This document shows positions 1 through 9,730 of a stretch of DNA of 64,000 nt, in pieces. The first letter of the stretch is position 1. The number at the start of each line of letters is the position of its first letter. Where the stretch lies: the NCBI GenBank assembly GCA_036741775.1, contig DAINRQ010000027.1, positions 3,788 to 67,787 on the forward strand, given 5' to 3'. A program made the translations under genes and the position numbers. Below the pieces are notes generated by a model, which did no database searches, was not told where the DNA came from, and was given only the letters and a program-made list of their open reading frames with translations. The DNA comes from JAJKIV01 sp036741775. GTDB taxonomy: Bacteria > Gemmatimonadota > Gemmatimonadetes > Gemmatimonadales > Gemmatimonadaceae.

Positions 1-415
1 GGCTCGTTGCGCGGCTCGGCATCGGTGCAAAGCCGTCATCCGGCCGTTTCCGCCCCATCCGCTCGATCGTAGTTCCGACCGGGCCGCCACGCCACACCGT
101 CGGCGCGGGAGCCGTAGTCCGCGGCCCTTTCCGCGTTGCCGTTGCCGCGTCCTCCGCGTCCGCCCGATGGCGCGATGAGATGAAAGGATGCGTTAGGGGT
201 CAGAGTCTTAACCCATCGTTTTATCGCCATCGAGTGAACGCCGCGAACGGCCCGCGGGCCCCGGTGCGATGTGGCCCCCGGTCGGAACGACGATGGCGCG
301 GATGACGCGGAAATGGACTAATCCCCAAATCCTCATCATCCCCCATCCGGTTCTCGTTCGGTCTGGATGCCTGCCTTCTGACCGTCGCGGCACCAACGAG
401 GGCTTGGCGGGTCAA
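1..415. repeat. Fold-back REP-like element A (no gene)
   Basis: I see no convincing gene here. The stretch is a fold-back: a left arm near 34-88 (containing CATCCGGCCGTTTC and GTTCCGACCG) is matched in reverse near 270-330 (CGGTCGGAACG...GCGCGGATG). Between them, at 190-215, lies GGGGTCAGAGTC flanked by GTTA and TAAC. The inner part is about 80 percent similar by eye, in reverse orientation, to the element at 37.9-38.3 kb. It lies downstream of the porin stop and may also serve as its terminator, which is an inference. Confidence 0.6.
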
Positions 416-1636
416 TCAGAAATACGTCGCGAGCGAGAACAGGACGAACGCGTGGTCCGCCGGGGTGTTGAACTCGTCGCGCGACCGGCCCCGCACGTAG
501 TCGAACTTGAGCACCGAATCCTGCGTCGGGCGGAAGTTCAGGCCTAACGACACCTGTCGCGTCTCGTGGCCCGGGACATCCGCGTCGAAGTCCACGTAGT
601 CCAACCGCACCTTCGCCGCGAAGCTCGACGACGACATCGTGCGCACCCAGCCACGCCCGAACGGGCGCACCGCCTCGGCGTAGACCCCACGTTGGCGCGA
701 CGCGTAGATCCCCGCGAGCCCCGACGGCACATCAATGGACGCGTGAGCCGCCTCGCCGCTCAGCTGCACGCCGAACAGCTGTGCCTCGGCGTCGAGGACG
801 AGAATCGTGAGGTCACGCCGCTCGTCGATCTGCGTGCCCTCGGTGTTCGAGATGTTGTACGCGCCGTGATGGGCGGAGACGCCAACCTCGTACGCCTGGG
901 CGGGGCTCAGCGCGAGCCGGCCCACGAACGCCGGGGAGCCGTTGTTGTCCTCGAAGTTGCCGCGGCCAAGGGGGATGCGCGTGCCGTCCTCCGAGTTGGT
1001 AATGAGACCGTCGTGAAACCCGTTCGTGGCGTAGACCTCGTACGTCAGTCGGCCGGTCCGCGCGAACCCGAACTGGCCGAACGCCCCGAGCCCCGGTTCC
1101 GACAACGCCACGCCGAGCAGGTCGGTGGACACCAGGGGCCGATCCGTGAACTCGTTGAGCGGGCTGTCGTGGGAGAGGTTGAACTTGCCTAACGGCGACA
1201 GCAGCATCCCCCCACGGACGGTGAGCGACGGGTGAATTCGCACGTCGATGGCCGCGTACTCCAGCTTGACCTCTCGACCGCCCTCCTCGAACTCGAGCTC
1301 CGCGCCGATCCGCACGAAGTCGCTCACACGGGTGTTCGTGAACAGGTTGAAGCGTTTGGCCTCGAACCCGGACTCGTCGCGAAGGCCATCCACACGCTCG
1401 TAGCGGGCGTGCACCTCGGCGTATCCGCCGAGCGTGGTACGTCCGCCGAGGCGACTCAGGAACGGCTTGTCGTACACGCCGCCGCGGACGAACGGCCGCT
1501 CGGTCGTGTCGCGCGCGGCGGTTGTGTCCTGCGCGATCAGCGCATGCCTCGGAAACACGACCGCCACGAACGCAATGGGCAGCGCCAACGCAAAGGTCCG
1601 CGCGGCTGAGCATGGGCCCTGCATGGAATCAGGCAT
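416..1636 (-). CDS. Outer-membrane beta-barrel porin (phosphate-selective porin-like)
   Basis: The 406-residue protein has an N-terminal signal peptide, with a hydrophobic stretch around residues 13-33 and a likely cut in ALIA|QD. After it come alternating amphipathic strands with recurrent GGYAEVHARYE, GGMLLSPLGKFN and GVSAHHGAYN patterns, and a terminal aromatic (ATYF) typical of BAM-inserted barrels. It would form a channel in the outer membrane; the substrate cannot be read from sequence. Its start overlaps the Rieske stop by 8 nt, so it is the last gene of a three-gene operon. A second in-frame ATG at residue 5 is possible. Confidence 0.75.
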   Translation of the reverse strand: MPDSMQGPCSAARTFALALPIAFVAVVFPRHALIAQDTTAARDTTERPFVRGGVYDKPFLSRLGGRTTLGGYAEVHARYERVDGLRDESGFEAKRFNLFTNTRVSDFVRIGAELEFEEGGREVKLEYAAIDVRIHPSLTVRGGMLLSPLGKFNLSHDSPLNEFTDRPLVSTDLLGVALSEPGLGAFGQFGFARTGRLTYEVYATNGFHDGLITNSEDGTRIPLGRGNFEDNNGSPAFVGRLALSPAQAYEVGVSAHHGAYNISNTEGTQIDERRDLTILVLDAEAQLFGVQLSGEAAHASIDVPSGLAGIYASRQRGVYAEAVRPFGRGWVRTMSSSSFAAKVRLDYVDFDADVPGHETRQVSLGLNFRPTQDSVLKFDYVRGRSRDEFNTPADHAFVLFSLATYF

Positions 1637-2117
1637 CGCGAGCGGGGCGGAGGTCGATCACGAGCACGTCGTCCGATGTCAGCTCCGCGCGGTACCGATC
1701 GAGGGGGCGCTCGGCGGGCCCGCGGAGGACGCGGCCTTCGCGGTCGTAGTTGGAGCCGTGACACGGGCAGGCGAGCCTGCCTTCCTCGATCTCGACCGTG
1801 CACCCCAGATGCGTGCAGATCGGCGAGAGTGCCGCGAACCGGCGGTTACCCAGGGCGAGCACATAAATCGGGTCCTCGGCGCCTTTCGGAAGGACCTTGA
1901 GCGATCCTCCCTCCGCCGTGAGCTCGGGGTAGTGCGTGAGCGCGAGCCGCAGCATGCCATCGACCGGTGTGATGGTTCGCGTCACGAGCGACGCGCAGGC
2001 GCCTAACACCGAGGCTCCGAATATCGCACCGACGGATCGCTCGACGAACTCGCGGCGGTCCATACAGGGGAGGGCGCGCGATCGAGCGCGGGCGTTGGCA
2101 AAATCGTCCGGTGGCAT
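1629..2117 (-). CDS. Rieske 2Fe-2S protein, exported or lipid-anchored
   Basis: This is a 162-residue Rieske domain protein. The cluster motif is complete: CTHLGC at residues 101-106 and CPCHGS at 117-122, giving two Cys and two His ligands plus the disulfide pair. A twin-arginine-like DRREF at 20-24, a hydrophobic stretch and LGAC with Cys41 suggest Tat export and possibly lipidation. The start at 2117 is chosen because its ATG overlaps the upstream TGA by one base (TGATG); an ATG at 2063, just before RREF, is a good alternative. It probably passes electrons together with the upstream di-haem protein, which is an inference. Confidence 0.85.
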   Translation of the reverse strand: MPPDDFANARARSRALPCMDRREFVERSVGAIFGASVLGACASLVTRTITPVDGMLRLALTHYPELTAEGGSLKVLPKGAEDPIYVLALGNRRFAALSPICTHLGCTVEIEEGRLACPCHGSNYDREGRVLRGPAERPLDRYRAELTSDDVLVIDLRPARDA

Positions 2118-3328
2118 CACCGCGACTCGACGAAGTCGAGGAGCGCGCGACGCTGCGCCGAGTTCAGCGCAGCGAACGCGTCGCGCGCGCGTTGCGCCTC
2201 GCCCCCGTGCAGGAGGATCGCCTCCTCCACGGTGCGTGCGCGTCCATCGTGGAGCAGAAGCGCCTCGCCGTTCAGGAACTGCCGCATGAGACGCAGTCCC
2301 CAGAGCGGCGTGGTTCGCCATTCCCGCCCGGACGCTTCTGCGTCGGGGCGGTTGTCGGCGAGGGCGTCGCCCATGTCGTGGAGGAGCAGATCGGAGTAGA
2401 GCTCGACCGGCTGATTCGAGAGCGCGGCGATGGCGCTCGGTCCGGTCTGCATCGTCGGCACGTGACAGCTCGTACAGCCGACGGAGGCGAACAGCTCGCG
2501 TCCCTCACGCCTGAGATCGGTCTCGACGCCCGGGCGCGGAGGGGCGAGGGTACGGAGGTAATGCACGACCGCCTGCACCGTGGCCGGCGGCACCTCGGGG
2601 TCGACCGCAATGTCTGCGGCCTCGGCGGGTACCGTCGACAACGGGTTGTGGTTCTCGCGAGGCTGGAAGTCGGACGTGATGCCCATGTCCTGGTGGTACG
2701 CCTCGACGGTCTGCTCGAGGAGCGTTGCGGTCTGCGCCTTGCGACCGAATCGACCGAGCCGAAGCCCTGGTGGAGCAGCGCCAGGCACCGCATAGTCGTT
2801 AGGCGTGACCCGGTTTGGGCGGCCGGAGATTCCGTCACCATCCTGGTCGTTGGGGTCGGCGTTCGCGAGGATCGCGGCGTCGGGGATGGCCTCGATGAGC
2901 CCGACGCCGAACACGGGCGGGGGAAGTCGGAGCGAGACGACGGCGCCGGCCGGCAGTCGTTCCGCGATCGCACCGGGGACGGCTTTGTCCTGGATCTGCG
3001 GACCGCCGACGGTGCGCATCATGTCGTCGTCGAGGGTGCCGATGCGCTGGAGCGCGTTGGCGAGGCGTCCGCGGCCATCGCCACTATGGCACGACGCGCA
3101 GGAGACGTTGTTGAAGATCGGTCCGAGCCCGGAGGCGGGCGAAAATCGGCGCTCGAACTCGGCGTCGCCGCGGGCGAACGCGGCGAGCTCCTCGGCGGTG
3201 AGGCCCGGGAGTGCGGCGTCGAGCACGTCGCCGTCGTGGACGGCCTCGGTGGCGAGCTGGTCGCAGGCTCCGAGCGTTGCGACGAGTGTCGCGACGGCCA
3301 GGGACCAGCGGGTGAACCTTCTGGACAT
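2117..3328 (-). CDS. Di-haem oxidoreductase / DUF1111 'thiol oxidoreductase'
   Basis: The protein has 403 residues with a lipoprotein-type signal ending in LGAC. It carries two CXXCH haem sites, CASCHSG in the N-terminal third and CTSCHVP in the C-terminal third. Large conserved blocks (GLGPIFNNVSC, GDGISGRPN, TPLWGLRL) match the DUF1111 di-haem family related to MauG-type peroxidases. It should be periplasmic and redox-active. It heads an operon with the Rieske protein (TGATG coupling) and the porin. The physiological substrate is unknown; members often sit near iron-uptake genes, but none is adjacent here. Confidence 0.85.
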   Translation of the reverse strand: MSRRFTRWSLAVATLVATLGACDQLATEAVHDGDVLDAALPGLTAEELAAFARGDAEFERRFSPASGLGPIFNNVSCASCHSGDGRGRLANALQRIGTLDDDMMRTVGGPQIQDKAVPGAIAERLPAGAVVSLRLPPPVFGVGLIEAIPDAAILANADPNDQDGDGISGRPNRVTPNDYAVPGAAPPGLRLGRFGRKAQTATLLEQTVEAYHQDMGITSDFQPRENHNPLSTVPAEAADIAVDPEVPPATVQAVVHYLRTLAPPRPGVETDLRREGRELFASVGCTSCHVPTMQTGPSAIAALSNQPVELYSDLLLHDMGDALADNRPDAEASGREWRTTPLWGLRLMRQFLNGEALLLHDGRARTVEEAILLHGGEAQRARDAFAALNSAQRRALLDFVESR

Positions 3329-3429
3329 GGCGAGACGGAGTGAGTTTAGCCGACAGCGACCTACAATTTAGTCGTGTCTAAACTGTCTATTCGATAAGGC
3401 TAATGTCAAGACGGAGATCGCCGGTCGCT

Positions 3430-3601
3430 TCTGGTGGTCAGTTACTGAGGATCTGATGGGTTGGGGACCAGAGTCGGTCAGAGTCCCAACGCATCCGCTC
3501 ATCTCGCCGCACCATCGGGCGGACGCGGAGGCGCGGCAGCCCCGGACGCGGGAAGGACCGCGGAGGACACCTCCCACGCATTCAGTCCGGCGCGCGCCGA
3601 G
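3430..3601. repeat. REP-like element B
   Basis: The intergenic DNA between the convergent end of a GH57 gene and the DUF1111 promoter has two core copies (CCAGAGTC and GGTCAGAGTC) followed by CAACGCATC and GGGCGGACGCGGAGG. It aligns by eye to the first ~110 nt of the 37.9 kb element. It looks like a truncated copy and ends at the stop codon of the GH57 gene. Confidence 0.55.
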
Positions 3602-5791
3602 CTAAGCCAACGAAAAGCCGAGGCGGACGGCGATCGCCCGGAGGGTGGGGTCGAGAGCGGAGCGCTCCCCCGCCCCGTCTCCCTCCGCTCCCGCGAGGAA
3701 GGTCTCGTAGAACCGCGTCTGGGCATCGAAGGGCACGTGCAGCCCTTCCAGCTCGAGCAGGTCCAGCAGCGCCACGAGGCGAGTCGTTAGGCTCGGCGCC
3801 CGGTCGCGGGCGAGCGCCCTGACGGCTGACGTCACGGCGCGTGGCAGCAGCTCGGCCGGAGCGTGGCGGGACACGACCGCGTCCTCGCCGAACGCAACCG
3901 CGATGAGCCACTGACGCACGCCCGTCTCGATGACCGTTCGCTGGCGCTCCGTCATCTCCGGGAGCATGAGCTCGAGCGGTGGCGTCGTGGCAACCCGAGC
4001 GGTGACGGACGCCGGGGAGTGCGGCGCCGCCCCGGCGCCCGCCGGCACATCGGAGCTCGTCTCGACCGACACGGCGAATCGGCGGCGTTCGCCCGTGCGG
4101 CACTGGTGGATCGTCACCGCCCCATCCGACGCCTCGACGCGCAACGCGGCGCTTGCGGCGACCGACCCGGGGTCCAGCGGCGCGACCGCTCGCGCCGCGG
4201 CAACCGAACCGGCAAGGCGCGCGAACTGCCCCACCTTCGGCTTCGCCATGGTGAGGTAGACATCGCGCCCGGTGCCGACGCCCACCTCGTTGCTCTCCGC
4301 GTCGGCGAGGCGCGCGAGGAACGCCTCCTCGAGATGCGCGCCGTCCGGGCCGGCGAGCTCGATGGCCCGCGCCGCGTAGCGCAACACCTCGATGGGCTCG
4401 AGTCCCGCGATGTCGTCGAAGAACCACGCGCACGACGTGAAGATGCGAAGCGCGCCGCGCTCCATCTCGAGGAGCGACTGCGGAGTTGGAGCAGAAGGGT
4501 CTCGTTCGGCGCTCGCCGGAGTGACGCGCGACGCGACCCAGGACTCGATCCGCTCGGGCGTCGCCACGACTTCGCCGTAGGCATCTCGCACCGCCCACGG
4601 GTCATCGAAGTAGCGCCGCGCTTCATGCTCGTAGACCGCGTGCAGGCCGTCGGCGAGCTCCGCGATCGCTTCGCGGAGCGGGGTACGCCATCGCTGATGC
4701 GTGTCGCCGCGCATGCGGCAACTGCAGTCCGACCGCCATCGCTCGACGCCGTGCGCGCAGCTCCACGCACTCGGCGCGCGGATCTGGACGTCGTCGACCG
4801 CCGGGTGCCGTGCGAGGTAGGACGCGAAGTTCTCGAAGCGCGCGGTGCGCGCCGTCTCGAAGTCGACGATGACGCGCGCGAGGGCCATCTCGCCGAACCG
4901 GTGGTGATGTCCGTACGTCTCGCCGTCGGTGGCGGCGGACACGAGGCGACGGCGGCGCGTGTGCCGCTCGACCGTGGTGACCGCGGCGAACGTGCCGGAC
5001 GTGAGGGGCCGAGTGCCTCCGTCGCTCGACGGGTCGGGTTCCCAGTGATCCGGCTGGTCCGCGATCGCGTCGCCGCCACGCGGCGTGCGTCGGCGATCGG
5101 AGCGGGCGAGCAGCCGCTTGCCGAATACATGCCCGTCGTTCAGGAGGCCGCCGAAGGCGATGTCGTGCGAGATGTCACCATCGTAGATGCAGAGGGTGAT
5201 GGTGCGCCCGTTGGCCGTCGTGTAGCGACCGGGCTGACCGTCGTTAGGCACGGCCTCCACCTGTCCCGGCGCGACGATCGTGAACCGGATCCCCTCCTGC
5301 GCGAGGACGTCGAGCGTGTCGTCGTCGAGCGCGGTCTCCGGCAACCACATCCCTTCGGGCTCGCGGCCGAAGCGGCGCCGGAAGTCGGCGATCCCCCACC
5401 GCACTTCCGTGACCTTGTCACGACGGCTGCTGAGCGGAAGGATCGCGTGGTGGTACGGCTGCGCAATCGCGTTGCCGTGTCCGAGCCGCCGGATGCTGCG
5501 CCGGTCGGCCTCGAGAATGCGGGCGTACGTATCGGGCGCCTCCACCTCGAGCCACTCCAGCAGCGTTGGGCCGAAGTTGAAGCTCAGGTACTCGAGGGTG
5601 TTGACGATGCGGCTGATGCGCCCGTCCGGCGCGAGCAGGCGCGCGGCCACGACGGCACGGTAACACTCCTGCTCGATGCGTTCGTTCCAGTCGTGCTGCG
5701 GCGCCGCGGACGCCTCGCGCTCGACTTCCTCGAGCCAGGGGTTCTCGCGCGGGGGCTGGTAGAAGTGACCGTGTAGGGCGATCGACCGCAT
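3602..5791 (-). CDS. GH57-type glycoside hydrolase with DUF3536
   Basis: This 729-residue protein starts MRSIALHGHFYQPPRENPW, the GH57 N-terminal signature. Further motifs are the WLPET block (residues ~195-200, nucleophile Glu) and ATDGETYGHHHRFGEMAL (proton-donor Asp region), followed by the long C-terminal DUF3536 part. GH57 enzymes act on alpha-1,4/1,6-glucans, and the neighbours (branching enzyme, glgA, glgP) place it in glycogen metabolism; its exact reaction is unknown. The start at 5791 is fixed by the conserved N-terminus. No Shine-Dalgarno is present because GGGAATC heptamers begin 7 nt upstream of the ATG. Confidence 0.85.
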   Translation of the reverse strand: MRSIALHGHFYQPPRENPWLEEVEREASAAPQHDWNERIEQECYRAVVAARLLAPDGRISRIVNTLEYLSFNFGPTLLEWLEVEAPDTYARILEADRRSIRRLGHGNAIAQPYHHAILPLSSRRDKVTEVRWGIADFRRRFGREPEGMWLPETALDDDTLDVLAQEGIRFTIVAPGQVEAVPNDGQPGRYTTANGRTITLCIYDGDISHDIAFGGLLNDGHVFGKRLLARSDRRRTPRGGDAIADQPDHWEPDPSSDGGTRPLTSGTFAAVTTVERHTRRRRLVSAATDGETYGHHHRFGEMALARVIVDFETARTARFENFASYLARHPAVDDVQIRAPSAWSCAHGVERWRSDCSCRMRGDTHQRWRTPLREAIAELADGLHAVYEHEARRYFDDPWAVRDAYGEVVATPERIESWVASRVTPASAERDPSAPTPQSLLEMERGALRIFTSCAWFFDDIAGLEPIEVLRYAARAIELAGPDGAHLEEAFLARLADAESNEVGVGTGRDVYLTMAKPKVGQFARLAGSVAAARAVAPLDPGSVAASAALRVEASDGAVTIHQCRTGERRRFAVSVETSSDVPAGAGAAPHSPASVTARVATTPPLELMLPEMTERQRTVIETGVRQWLIAVAFGEDAVVSRHAPAELLPRAVTSAVRALARDRAPSLTTRLVALLDLLELEGLHVPFDAQTRFYETFLAGAEGDGAGERSALDPTLRAIAVRLGFSLA

Positions 5792-5798
5792 GTACGTC

Positions 5799-5946
5799 GG
5801 GAATCGGGGAATCGGGAATCGGGAATCGAAAGTCCGGGAGAGCCGACGGTCAGCCGCGCAATGCTGGCCTGCCTCGAAGTCGCTCGCCTGTCCTCCGCCC
5901 CGCGGTTCCGGCTCCGTCGATTCCCGATTCCCGATTCCCGATTCCC
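5799..5946. repeat. Inverted pair of GGGAATC heptamer arrays
   Basis: Four GGGAATC-type units at 5799-5827 (one is 8 bp long) are matched by four GATTCCC units at 5919-5946 in reverse, so the pair can fold. The array covers the last ~33 codons and stop of the upstream branching enzyme and the leader of the DUF3536 gene. Confidence 0.85.
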
Positions 5947-7619
5947 GACAGCACGGCGGCCACCGAATCCAGAATATCGGGGAAGAGATCGTCTCGCGCC
6001 CGCAGCTCGAGCGCGAGGTTCGTCGCATTCGTCATGTCACCGGCGGTGAGGCCATCGCGGATGGCCGTGAAGAGGCGCGTACAGTCATCCGCGTGGCCGT
6101 TGAAGCGTCGAATCGCATAATCGGTGACGGCGCCGGTCGAGATGATGAATTGCCAGTCCGATGACTGGACGAGCAGCAGCTCGCGCGCGGCCTGCGCCAG
6201 CGCCTCGTGCGCCGATGGGAACTCGATCGCCTCGCGCGCGAGCATCCAGAACTCATCCTCGAGCCTCCAGATCGTCGGCCACGTCCATGCCGTCCGGTCA
6301 TTCAGCCACATGCTGTAGTCGCCGTTCGCCCCCCACGACCCCTCGGCGAGACGAAGACCGCTTCGCGCCCGGTTCGTCGCCAGGTGCTCCGAGCCGGTGA
6401 CGGGCCGAACGACGGGCTGGGCACGGAGCGACCGGTAGACGTTCGCGAGAAAGTCCGGGCCCTCGTACCACCAGTGCCCGAACAGCTCCGTGTCGAATGG
6501 CGCGACGACGACGCCGCGCTTGTGCGCCGGGTTCCCCGTGGCAATGGTCGCGAGCAAGCTCGCGAAGTGTGCCCCGTGCGCCGACGCGATCGCGCTCGCC
6601 GTCGGTGGGTCGTATGGCTCCTTGAGCCCGAGATCCACGTCGTTGCCCGTGACGCGCCAGAGCTTGAGCCCTCCCGGCCATCGGATCTTGTGGAACTCGA
6701 GATAGCGGCCGTCGCCGGGGTAGCCCTGAAAGCGGCTCCACACCTGCGCGGACGACTCGGGGTCGCGGATGAACGCGACGACCGTCTCGGTCGTGTACGC
6801 CGACGTCACGCGGTAGGCGCGATACGGCGTTCGCGTCGCCTCCCACTTCGCGTCCGGCGACATCACGTGCTCGAGCTCGTTCGCCACCACCTGACCGTAC
6901 AGTCCGAGCGGGCTCCCGGCGCGCGCCATGTGCGCGTCGGCAAAGAAGAACCGATAGCCGGCATCAGCGAGATGTTCCTCGATGCCCGGTCTGACTCCGA
7001 TCTCCGGAGCGTTAGGCAGCGGCTTCCACGGACCACGTGGCCGGTAGGCGCATTCGGGCACCCAGCACCCGCGCGGCGCCCGGCCGAAGAGCCGCTGGTG
7101 CTCCCGGACACCAACGTCGAGCTGCAGCTGGATGCTCTCGTCGCGGGCGAGCAACGGGAGAAAGCCGTGCGTCGCCGCGGAAGAGATGATCTCGAGACGA
7201 CCACGGCGCTCGAAGTCGCGGAACGCGCCGACGATGTCCCGGTCGATTGCGCGAAAGAGGGCGCGCAGTCGCGTGAGCCGCTCACGCCAGTAATCGACCA
7301 GCGGAATGAGGTGAGCGTCTTCGGTCGCGCGCAGCGACGCCGGCGCCTCATCGCAGTGCGTGAGGCGCTGCTCGAAGTACAGCTCGAGCTCGCCCCGGAC
7401 CCCGCGGAACACGTCGCTCGCGAGCTGATTCGCGAGCACGGGCGTGAACCCGATGGTGATGGGCGCCTTGACTCCGTCGGCGTCGAGCGCGCGGAGCGAC
7501 TCGATCAGCGGCAAATACGTGTCGATGGCCGCTTCAGCGATCCAGTCGCTCCCGTGCGGCCACCTCCCATGATTCAGCACATAGGGAAGGTGGCTATGTA
7601 ACGTGAAGACAAAATCCAT
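5850..7619 (-). CDS. GH57 1,4-alpha-glucan branching enzyme (DUF1957 type)
   Basis: The 589-residue protein opens MDFVFTLHSHLPYVLNHGRWPHG, diagnostic for the GH57 branching-enzyme branch. Catalytic blocks are visible: WVPECAYRPRG (nucleophile Glu, ~residue 190) and APFDTELFGHWWYEGP (Asp, ~residue 370). Conserved helical C-domain follows, through LFPDILDSVAAVL. It introduces alpha-1,6 branches in glycogen in the cytoplasm. The final ~33 residues, starting SGIGNRESGIDG, are translated GATTCCC repeat DNA and are not part of the family. The stop lies inside the repeat fold-back. Confidence 0.88.
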   Translation of the reverse strand: MDFVFTLHSHLPYVLNHGRWPHGSDWIAEAAIDTYLPLIESLRALDADGVKAPITIGFTPVLANQLASDVFRGVRGELELYFEQRLTHCDEAPASLRATEDAHLIPLVDYWRERLTRLRALFRAIDRDIVGAFRDFERRGRLEIISSAATHGFLPLLARDESIQLQLDVGVREHQRLFGRAPRGCWVPECAYRPRGPWKPLPNAPEIGVRPGIEEHLADAGYRFFFADAHMARAGSPLGLYGQVVANELEHVMSPDAKWEATRTPYRAYRVTSAYTTETVVAFIRDPESSAQVWSRFQGYPGDGRYLEFHKIRWPGGLKLWRVTGNDVDLGLKEPYDPPTASAIASAHGAHFASLLATIATGNPAHKRGVVVAPFDTELFGHWWYEGPDFLANVYRSLRAQPVVRPVTGSEHLATNRARSGLRLAEGSWGANGDYSMWLNDRTAWTWPTIWRLEDEFWMLAREAIEFPSAHEALAQAARELLLVQSSDWQFIISTGAVTDYAIRRFNGHADDCTRLFTAIRDGLTAGDMTNATNLALELRARDDLFPDILDSVAAVLSGIGNRESGIDGAGTAGRRTGERLRGRPALRG

Positions 7620-7649
7620 AGGTGTTGCCGATTTGGGGCTCGGCGCGAA

Positions 7650-7865
7650 CGAACCAAGCTGGTAGCTGTTAGCTGGAACTGGTTGCTGCAGGGTGACCTG
7701 CTTCGGGACGCCTCTCGGCTCGGCCTCGGTAAGTCGTGAGTCGCCAGTCTCGCGTGGGCCAGTGATCAGTCACTGGCCCCCTGGGTGACTCATGACTGAG
7801 GACTCACGACATACTGGGGTTTCACCCCGCAGCTACCAGCACCAGCTAACAGCAACCAGCGTCTT
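7650..7865. repeat. Nested fold-back made of degenerate heptamers
   Basis: The spacer between glgA and the branching-enzyme gene is a nested inverted repeat. The outer arms (AGCTGGT/AGCTGTT/AGCTGGA-type heptamers at about 7658-7700, reverse at 7825-7861) pair. Middle arms at 7733-7748 and 7793-7810 pair, and the inner stem GGGCCAGTGA...TCACTGGCCC encloses a 4-nt loop around 7768-7791. It sits directly after the glgA stop and could terminate transcription. Confidence 0.75.
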
Positions 7866-9620
7866 TCAAGCATTCGCACCCACGCCTAACGCCTTTCGAT
7901 ATACGTCCCGGTATCGGGCTTCCGATCGCTCCCAGCCGAAGTCCCGGGACATCGCCTCCTTCATCATCTCGCGCCACGCCGCCGGGTCGTGGTAGTGATC
8001 CAGCGCGCGAACCGCCGCGTGCATGAACTCCTCCGACGTGTAGCCGTCGAACAGGAACCCCGTCACGCCATCCTCGATGGTGTCGGCGAGTCCGCCCACA
8101 CGCCGCGCCACCGGAATCGTGCCGTAGCGTTGCGCGCGCATCTGCGTCAGGCCACACGGCTCGTACTGCGACGGCATCAGGCACATGTCCGCGCCCGCCA
8201 TCAGCCGATGCTCCAGCCGCTCCGTGAAGTTGAATTCGCACGCAATACGACCCGGCGCTCGGCCGGCGAGCTCGCGCAGTTCCGCCTCGTACCGCGGCTC
8301 GCCCGCGCCGAGGAACAGGAACTGTGCGTCGAGCGCGAAGTAGTCGTTGTAGCCGAGGATGAGGTCGAGCCCCTTCTGGTACGTGAGGCGGGCGCTCATC
8401 GCGAAGATCGGTATCGTCGCCCGCTGCTTGAGCCCGAACGCGCGCTGCAACGAGGCCTTGCACTTCCGCTTCACGTCGATTGTCTCGGGGGTGTAGTGCG
8501 TCGTGATCTGCTTGTCGGTGGCCGGGTTCCACACGCGCTGGTCGATCCCGTTCACGATTCCGACGAACCGGTCGCGCAGCCCGATGAACGTGTCGTGCAA
8601 CCCGAACCCGCCGAAAGGCGTACGGAGCTCGTGGGCGTGCGTCGGGCTGACTGTGGTCACCATGTCGGAGAACGTCAGCCCGCCCTTGAGGAAGTTCATC
8701 TTCCCGTACCATTCGAGCTGCCGGTAGTTGTACAGCTCCCACGGGAGACCGACGTCATCCATGGTGCGTGACGGGTACTGCCCCTGGAACCCCGCGTTAT
8801 GCACCGACAACACGGGGCGTACCTGACGGTAGTACTCGTCGCCCATGAAGTACGTGCGCAGGTAGACCGACGCGAGGGCTGTGTGCCAGTCGTGCGCGTG
8901 CAGCACGACCGGCGCGTTCGGCGCGATGCGCGGCATCGCCTGGAGCGCGGCGAGCGAGAAGAACGCGTAGCGGCGAGGGTTGTCCGGATAGTCGTACCCG
9001 TTCTCGCCGTAGAGACCCGGGCGATCGAAGAAGTGCGGGTGATCAAGGAAGTACACCCGCGGCTCCTTGCGGCCACGCCCGCGGCGATCGGGAGCAATCT
9101 GCATGAGCCGCGCGAGCTCGTGCGTGCCACCGAGCTGCACGATGAACGGGTCGCCCACCGGTTCGAGGTTCGGCGCCACGGCATGCACCTGCCGATAGAG
9201 CGGCATGATGATCGCCGTCGGAATGCCTGACGCGCACTGGAACTCCGCGAGACTCTTGACCGCCTCGCCGAGTCCGCCGGTACGCGCGAACGGCGCGAGC
9301 TCCGCGACGACGTGCACCACCGACACGATTCGGCCGTCGTCCGTCCGGAGCGGCGTGGGAGGGAAGGCCTCGGAGCCGTGCGTCGGCGTGGGCTTTCCCT
9401 TCGCGGCGCCGCTGGACGCAGCGGGCGGCGCGCTCACCGCCGCCGTCGGGTCGAGCGCGTCTGACCCCATCGCCAGCATCGCGTCGTCAGGCAGTGGCGT
9501 CATTCGCGCCGGCCCAAGGTCGACCTCACGCTCCTCCGCGATCTCGCTGGGGGTAGGCGGAGCCGGCGGCGCCGCCGCACCGGCGGCGTACACCACACCC
9601 TCATCCGGCCGATCGGACAT
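7866..9620 (-). CDS. glgA: Glycogen synthase (GT5)
   Basis: The protein makes alpha-1,4-glucan from ADP-glucose. From the chosen start it is 584 residues. A ~95-residue Ala/Pro/acidic, probably disordered extension precedes the catalytic core, which begins VVHVVAELAPFARTGGLGE; the usual KTGGL is RTGGL here. HAHDWHT, VNGIDQRVWNP and QYEPCGLTQM (catalytic Glu) are present, so both GT-B lobes are complete. The ATG at 9620 is preferred because AGGAG lies 9 nt upstream; an ATG 75 nt further upstream lacks one. It is followed by the GH57 branching-enzyme gene and preceded by glgP, all co-oriented. Confidence 0.92.
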   Translation of the reverse strand: MSDRPDEGVVYAAGAAAPPAPPTPSEIAEEREVDLGPARMTPLPDDAMLAMGSDALDPTAAVSAPPAASSGAAKGKPTPTHGSEAFPPTPLRTDDGRIVSVVHVVAELAPFARTGGLGEAVKSLAEFQCASGIPTAIIMPLYRQVHAVAPNLEPVGDPFIVQLGGTHELARLMQIAPDRRGRGRKEPRVYFLDHPHFFDRPGLYGENGYDYPDNPRRYAFFSLAALQAMPRIAPNAPVVLHAHDWHTALASVYLRTYFMGDEYYRQVRPVLSVHNAGFQGQYPSRTMDDVGLPWELYNYRQLEWYGKMNFLKGGLTFSDMVTTVSPTHAHELRTPFGGFGLHDTFIGLRDRFVGIVNGIDQRVWNPATDKQITTHYTPETIDVKRKCKASLQRAFGLKQRATIPIFAMSARLTYQKGLDLILGYNDYFALDAQFLFLGAGEPRYEAELRELAGRAPGRIACEFNFTERLEHRLMAGADMCLMPSQYEPCGLTQMRAQRYGTIPVARRVGGLADTIEDGVTGFLFDGYTSEEFMHAAVRALDHYHDPAAWREMMKEAMSRDFGWERSEARYRDVYRKALGVGANA

Positions 9621-9730
9621 GGCGGCACGCTCCTGTGCGTCGATCTGCTCGCCGGCGGATTCCGCGTCCACGCCGCGGGTGTTCCTGGATCTCATAAGTC
9701 ACCGCTCTGCTGTCGCAGCTAATAGACAGC

